NCBI GenBank assembly: GCA_002205965.3
Contig: NADL03000517.1
Location: 1,674,001 to 1,738,000, forward strand
Reading direction: 5' to 3'
Origin: Kappaphycus alvarezii
Lineage: Eukaryota; Rhodophyta; Florideophyceae; Gigartinales; Solieriaceae
Length of the DNA: 64,000 nt
Below the pieces are notes generated by a model. The model did no database searches, was not told where the DNA came from, and worked only from the letters and a program-made list of their open reading frames with translations. Shown in pieces: positions 58,914 to 64,000 of the stretch (the first letter of the stretch is position 1; every line of letters begins with the position of its first letter). The position numbers were made by a program, and so were the translations under genes.

Positions 58914-59690
58914 TTAGGTTTGAATAGGGTGGCTAAACTCTGCATGTTGTGGGGCGCGGCATAATACAGACGCCGCACACGTGGACCAAATCCCATAACT
59001 AAGCTGCTGATAAAGCCGAGTCTTCACTCCTCCCGCCGAGCATGCGCTGCGGGTTGCGACAGCGGCCACGTATTCGTCGATTACCTTCGACGTCGTCGCA
59101 GACGGCGACCCAAGTGAGTCGAAGGCTAGCGGCAAATTCCATCCAGTTTTGATCGTCCTGGGAGGCTTCACCGGATGGCTTGCTACTTTGCTGGCAAGCT
59201 CCCTATTTTTACGTCTTTCCGCTGCATTGGCAACGGCGCGCCCCTCACGCGCTCCAATGGACATGAACCCCTCTTGGAATGGCGATGTTACTGTGACGTC
59301 GTACGCCACCGGGAGGGGCGGCAAGGTGCTGGTCTCTTCCGATCTCGGGTACACTAGAATGTCGGCAGGCCGTGCATTCAGTCCGGGAATTATTTCACCT
59401 CATATTGGACGCCGACTCCTGCTGCTTTGAACAGTTGTCGGCCAAATACCTTCACCACGGCATTGTGTCGGTTAGTCCATTCCAGGCCTTTTTGCAAAAT
59501 CCGCGCGCAGGTCACCTCGGTTGTCCATGGGCCTGTTGCACTCCGCGCATTGCAGCGGCACAGTGTCGTCAAACACTTGAACTCCCAGGTGGCGGCGTAG
59601 CATCACTGACCACATCTTATTATAGGTCCGCGGACCACAGACGGATGTGCGGTGAGAAAGGCTGCAGCAGGCGTCTCTAAGTATGCCTGG
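58914..59690 (-). mobile_element. Second-lineage RLE non-LTR element, 3' part
   Basis: Reverse strand. It starts near 59690 and reads SHRTSVCGPRTYNKMW, then LGVQVFDDTVPLQCAECNRPMDN (Cys pair of a zinc knuckle), and, after a frame change, KGLEWTNRHNAVVKVFGRQLFKAAGVGVQYE. After another stop come GLNARPADILVYPRS (the RPAD/PD position) and PVAYDVTVTSPFQ (D-V-T), then AVANAAERRKNRELAS and FDSLGSPSATTSKVIDEYVAA to a stop at 58914. The layout is the same as in the other RLE copies, but the sequence differs at most positions, so this is a separate lineage. It faces copy E tail to tail, 93 bases apart. Confidence 0.8.
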
Positions 59691-60557
59691 CGGCGGATCC
59701 TTCGCCGAATATCAGCTTCCGTATGCAGCATTGAGTAACAGTGCAGAACCTATTTGTGGGACACCGCAAAATGATTCGGGGTAAAAAATCATACTTTTCA
59801 AATCAAATAATAAGCATTTTCGAAAATAAAGCTCACCTCTCAGCTGGTCCGCCGTTTTCAGTAGCCCAAATCTCAGCCGCAAACCAACCCCAGAGCACCA
59901 AACTTGGTCACAGCATTTGGAGTAGAGTTGCGTATAGGGCGACTGGAAAAGAACGGATTGAAACGAGCCAGTTGGACAGAAATGACACTTTTTTGGATTC
60001 GGGGCCTTTTACCAGGAAACAACTACTACAAAACAGCCCATCTAAAATGTTACAATAAATGAATATTGAAAACCGTACAGAACGCAAGTATTTTAAAGTA
60101 TACTCTATTCATGCGTTCCACACCTCAATATATCAATATATTCATGATGATCGCGAACTACAGTAGCGAGTACAACCTTCTCGAATTATTTAGAATTTCT
60201 AAGAAGTTTCGGGCCATCGAGAAAAACAGCGAATACATCCCGGAAATGGCCTGTCCAACAAACACGTACCTGAATGTTACATGTATTTTGGGGCCAATAG
60301 AGCACTGTACATTTCAAGTTCCTGGACTGGGAAAACAGGTGAAACCAAGTAGTGCAACGTGCAACGTGTAGGCCACTGGATGCCGAGACAACAACACTGC
60401 AAGAAACAATAAGATTTCTGGCAGAGATTTGTCAATCCGAGAATTCTGCTTAATTCATACGGAACTGTGAAGTACCCCCCCAGACCGGGTCAACTTTGAA
60501 CAGCTGACAAAACACCCTAAAAGTGATGAAAAAATAACCTGATCACCTCAAAACCAA
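59691..60557. other. Intergenic, no gene supported
   Basis: Mixed-composition DNA. A forward frame at 60066-60371 (FRISKKFRAIEKNSEYIPEM) has no motif. Nothing else stands out. Confidence 0.4.
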
Positions 60558-62072
60558 TGCTAGATGACAGTACTGTATACTCACAGTAAACCAACCAATT
60601 CGAACGGCACTAGAGTACCTCTCTTCCGTGGAGGTGCGCGCTTTGGGTTTGCACCTCCGCATGGATAAATGTGCCGTCTGGTGGCCAACCGCTCCCCCCC
60701 GTCTGTTCAGCAGTCCTTCCCAGCCGACCTTCGGCAGGACTATAGTGAAGGGACACAAGTGCTCCGCGCCCCAATCGGATCGGACCTATTCGTGGAGCGG
60801 GAGTTCTCAAAGCATGTCGCTTCGCTGAAGCCTCTCCTCAGCGCTTTGGTAACCCTGGAGGATACTCAAGTAGCTCTCCATCTACTACGGACCTGCTTCG
60901 GCGTATGTCGCATTAACTACCTCCTACGTGTAGTTCCCCCTCATTCTACTGCTAAAGGGGCTGGGGAATTCGATTCCGCTGTTGAGGCTACACTGCGGGA
61001 GTTGATGGGCGGGGTTCTGGACAGCAATACTTTTCGGGAATTGCAACTCCCTGTGGCGCCCTTCGGCCCCCTCAAGCCAACTTTTGGCATTGGGCTTCGC
61101 TCTGCGAAGCTCAGTGCGGCGGCTGCGTTCCTTTCCTCCGTGTCCCTCACGCGTGCCCTTTGCTCTACCCTTCTGGCTGTGCTACCGAACACTGCTCTTC
61201 ATTCATACAAATCCGCAGTTCGGGCGCACGACGACTGGAAGACTCAAGTGGCACCCGAGAATGTGGTCCGTTTCACGGCTATCGACTCAGTGCAGAGGTT
61301 TGGGCAGGGGCAACTCGTCGCCCAGTTGAGGAAAAGGCCTTTGATGACATGCCGAAGGGAGATGAGAGGACTGTTGCATTCCGAGCCTCGTTGTCAGTGG
61401 AGGGTTGCAAGGACTGGCTGTCATGCCAACCGGCTCCGGGGTTGGGTACCTACATCCCGGACCGCAATTACAAGACGTGGTTGCAGTTCTATTGCAGGGT
61501 GCCACTGTTTCCTCCAGCTTCGAAATGCCACAAAGGGGTATGCACGACCCTCATGGATCAGTATGGTGACCACGCGCTGTGCTGTGCCTATGGATCCACA
61601 CGCGGGTGGCGGCATGACTCCCAGACACGTTTGTTTGCTGCAGATCTCTCCAAAGCTGCCCGACACCCTGTCCTCGAGCCGCCACAACCCGGCCATGCAG
61701 TTCGCCCGGACATCAAGGCGCTTGGAGAGAACGGGGGCACGGACTATTATGACGTAACCGTTATCCATCCCCTGACCCCCGCCCGCCTTCCCTCCCTGGC
61801 GCGATGCCCACTCAAGCCCCTTAACCATGCTCGCCTGGGCAAGGACACTCGCTTTGCGAGTTAATACGTTCAAGGGTCCTGGCATCGCTTCATTGCGCTT
61901 CCACTCTCCACGTTGGGGCTGGCACCCTTCCGCTCGGGACTTCGCCAACCGGGTGCGACTGGTATTGCCGACGCGGCAGCCATTCCGATTGCTGATGCGC
62001 AGCGAACATGTTCGCTCGTCACGCGGCGAGACCGTCCAGAATAACGCCAGTTTTTGTTGGAAGGAGTTTTGA
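60558..62072 (+). mobile_element. RLE non-LTR element copy F, RT palm end to endonuclease
   Basis: The copy starts at the RT active site: LDDSTVYS near 60560 (DD pair kept). After a frame change come ALEYLSSVEVRALGLHLRMDKCAVWWP (60603-60670) and, past an 8-C run that shifts frame near 60690, the thumb and linker in an open frame 60669-61320 (RAPIGSDLFV, LEDTQVALHLLRTCFGVCRINYLLRVVPP, LPVAPFGPL, FGIGLRSAKLSAAAAFLSS). A further shift near 61320 gives CKDWLSCQPAPGLG, FYCRVPLFPP, the CCHC knuckle (61525-61585), WRHDSQ, HPVLEPP, RPDIKALG and YYDVTVIHPL. Glu, PD and D-V-T are all intact. The K..RY part is scrambled near 61830. The family 3' UTR is absent, so it is probably another subfamily. Confidence 0.85.
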
Positions 62073-62322
62073 GCGACACTTAGCCGCAACTTGAAATGTG
62101 TATACAGTGTATTCAGAGAACCTCCGTTCCGAGGGTATGTACAGTAAGTGGTTACCCTTTTTACAGTAGTCCTAGTCTGCGATTGCTCTTAGCAGGAAAA
62201 TTACGTAAACCAACCCATTCAAGTAAACCCAATTCCCCCCCTGTACAGCACGTACTGTTTTCGTCTGCAACCGAACAAAATTCGTTGAGAAGAATAGATG
62301 CCACCCGTACTGAGCACTTTTT

Positions 62323-62735
62323 ATGTACTTTCGACCCACTCACCTCCCTCAACGCAGCCATCTCCGCCAAACGTAAAAGGTACGAGACACTCCTCGCGAC
62401 TGCTACTAGAGGAGGGCTTGAGCCTATCCTAATATCCACCCTTGAAGACTGGCACCCAGACGAGTACGCGGTGGTAACCGATGTCGCGCGGAACGTGGCC
62501 GTTCGAGAGATGGAGACCTATGAGATGGTTAGAGCCGTGCTTACCCAAAGGCACGCTGCTGCGGCCGTCATGTCCAAAGCGGCATGTCTGCTCGCCGGCA
62601 CTGAGCCGGCCCTGTAGGGAAGGTCATGTACTGTAGTGTTACCCATCAGCGACGGCTTACCCCTCATAACGCATCAGCCGCGTGGATATAACCGACCACA
62701 TCTTCCATCTATTAAACTAACCCTCAAGTTCCCCC
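62323..62735 (+). mobile_element. RLE non-LTR retrotransposon, truncated copy G
   Basis: Very close to copy A over its whole length. Homology begins at 62323 and reads TFDPLTSLNAAISAKRKRYETLLATATRGG, then ISTLEDWHPDEYAV, then VARNVAVREMETYEMVRAVLTQRHAAA, to a stop at 62617. The 3' UTR is nearly the same as copy A's and ends at about 62735 (ACCCTCAAGTTCCCCC). Only the K..RY end of the endonuclease is included, so the copy never had coding capacity for a full enzyme. Confidence 0.82.
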
Positions 62736-63425
62736 TTTCTATGTTGTCGACCAAGAAAGTTAAAAATCGCGCAGGTCAATTCAAGAAATTAAAAACAGCA
62801 TGAATATCTCATGGCCTTCTCCACAAAATTCAAAACAGCCCCAGCGAAAAACAAACAATATCGATTCTTTTCCTTCACACGTCGCCCCCAAATCCTCTGC
62901 TCATATCAAATAAATAGGATGCTCTCAATAATCCTCTTCATGGTATATTTCCTTTAATTGACAAAGGGTCTGCGAGCAAGTGGGTGCGATTTCTGTCTGA
63001 TTGAAGTAATAACCTCTTCACTTTAGTTCTCATCTTTACTCAGCTTAAGTACACAATAGAGTAGTCCGACAAACCTACCTGAACTCAGACTATTGTTCAA
63101 ATTGGTGAGTTTGCAACGGAGGGGTACGAGACAATCTCAGTCATGATAAGAATGAACAGGAAACGTTATAGTTCAACGTCGAGTTAATCGAGGTGTTGCA
63201 GCTTGTACCAATGCGCAATGAGAGTGTAGAAAAGAGTACTCTAATGTTCCGAGAGCCCGAGTCGGATCTTTACAACTGACAACTACAAAAATGTAAGTAG
63301 ATGAGGTATATAAGTACAATAAAAAGAATAAGCGGGTGTCACAGTGGTGACTATCATCAACATACATCAACATAGATCAGAATTCAAAATAAAATGCAAT
63401 CGGGCGTATTCATACTCCTCCCATT
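62736..63425 (-). other. Probable 3' LTR region of the right-hand copia element
   Basis: Downstream (on the reverse strand) of the copia pol stop at 63426, a purine run (AAAATGGGAGGAG, 63412-63424) is a likely polypurine tract. An LTR may start near 63408 (TGAATACG) and contains a TTATATACC box near 63305-63313. The other LTR lies outside the window, so the far boundary is unknown. The part 62736-63170 shows nothing. Confidence 0.4.
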
Positions 63426-64000
63426 TTAGCCGAAGTTCTTCTCTGAGGACATCGTCTCGGCGACTTGATCAAAGTCAGTGTTGAATCGACCGGTGAACAA
63501 CGTCAGTTGTAATGTATCGGTTAGGCTGCTATCATTCTTAGTTAAAGGATCAGCAAGATTAACATTTACAGGGATCGAAGATATCTTGTCAACAGCTCCA
63601 GTTTGGAACTCATAACGAATACAGCTAACGTCCCCACGAATCGATTTGTCGATCGAGTTCTTCTGTATAGACAGCGAGGTGAAATATCTTTAGAGTCTAA
63701 TGACAACCTTAATTTGATATCCATGTCAAGAATTTCAGAGTAGGCCTTGCAAATTGTCTTTCATTCATCTATTACTTCCGCTGCAGCAAAGTTTTCCGCT
63801 GCAGGGACACTTTCGACGGGGCGTTTGGCCTTGCGAGACATCCATAATACCACATGATAGATAGAATGCTTCTTCATCTCCCCAACCAAAAGGACAGCCA
63901 AGATTCCTAGTTGTCCACAATCATCGACACGAAAGGCATCTGTAAAGACAAGAATAATTAGTTCATATTCAGTGTTATCCGTTGGCCTTGGATATTTGAT
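63426..64000 (-). pseudogene. Copia-type RNase H, 3' end of a second copia element
   Basis: Reverse strand, entering from the right edge. The RNase H starts LVFTDAFRVDDCGQLGILAV (first acidic residue) and continues with HVVLWMSRKAKRPVESV and PAAENFAAAEVIDE. After a stop and a frame change come LSLDSKDI and SIQKNSIDKSIRGDVSCIRYE. It closes with VNVNLADPLTKNDSSLTDTLQL and a stop at 63426. N-LADPLTK is the closing motif of copia RNase H. The wording differs clearly from the copia at 2.7-7 kb, so this is another family. RT and upstream domains lie beyond the window. Confidence 0.85.

Overview
This is nuclear DNA from a eukaryote. It holds one intact, apparently intronless housekeeping gene (inositol-3-phosphate synthase), one probable two-exon bZIP gene, no bacterial operons, and many decayed retrotransposons of eukaryotic classes: a Ty3/gypsy chromovirus, two Ty1/copia elements, a tyrosine-recombinase (DIRS/PAT-like) element, several restriction-like-endonuclease (RLE) non-LTR elements and a Tc1/mariner element. 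Intron-poor genes scattered among such repeats would suit a red macroalga, but another intron-poor protist or an early-diverging fungus cannot be excluded. That assignment is inference, not something read from the sequence.

Layout. 1-1.8 kb: 3' half of a chromovirus pol (RNase H, integrase, chromodomain), forward. 2.3-2.7 kb: a Pro-rich coding remnant, reverse. 2.7-7.0 kb: a nearly complete copia element, reverse. 7.07-8.16 kb: a Pro-rich, zinc-finger ORF remnant, reverse. 8.28-8.75 kb: a reverse transcriptase (RT) fragment of non-LTR type, forward. 8.9-13.28 kb: a complete but decayed DIRS/PAT-like element with terminal direct repeats, forward. 14.45-15.82 kb: a decayed Tc1/mariner element, reverse. 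15.8-27.2 kb: AT-rich DNA with a few unrecognised coding remnants. 27.2-27.95 kb: a 5'-truncated RLE element, reverse. 28-34 kb: more mixed DNA full of TACTGTAC-type palindromic tracts, containing the inositol-3-phosphate synthase gene (31.36-32.93 kb). 34-47 kb: AT-rich, nearly featureless DNA with one eroded RLE copy and a hairpin/tandem-repeat structure. 47.3-51 kb: one short RLE fragment and more TACTGTAC tracts. 52.4-54.6 kb: the bZIP gene. 55.6-62.7 kb: a nest of RLE-element 3' ends from at least two lineages, plus a small acidic-tailed ORF. 63.4-64 kb: the 3' end of a second copia element, running off the window edge.

Two compartments can be seen by eye. The gene-bearing segments have mixed composition and are studded with TACTGTAC/GTACAGTA tracts. 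The long AT-rich segments almost lack these tracts, and the element copy inside one of them appears more eroded, with many C-to-T/G-to-A differences. Most of the window is therefore mobile-element debris. The host functions that can be supported are inositol synthesis and a putative transcription factor.
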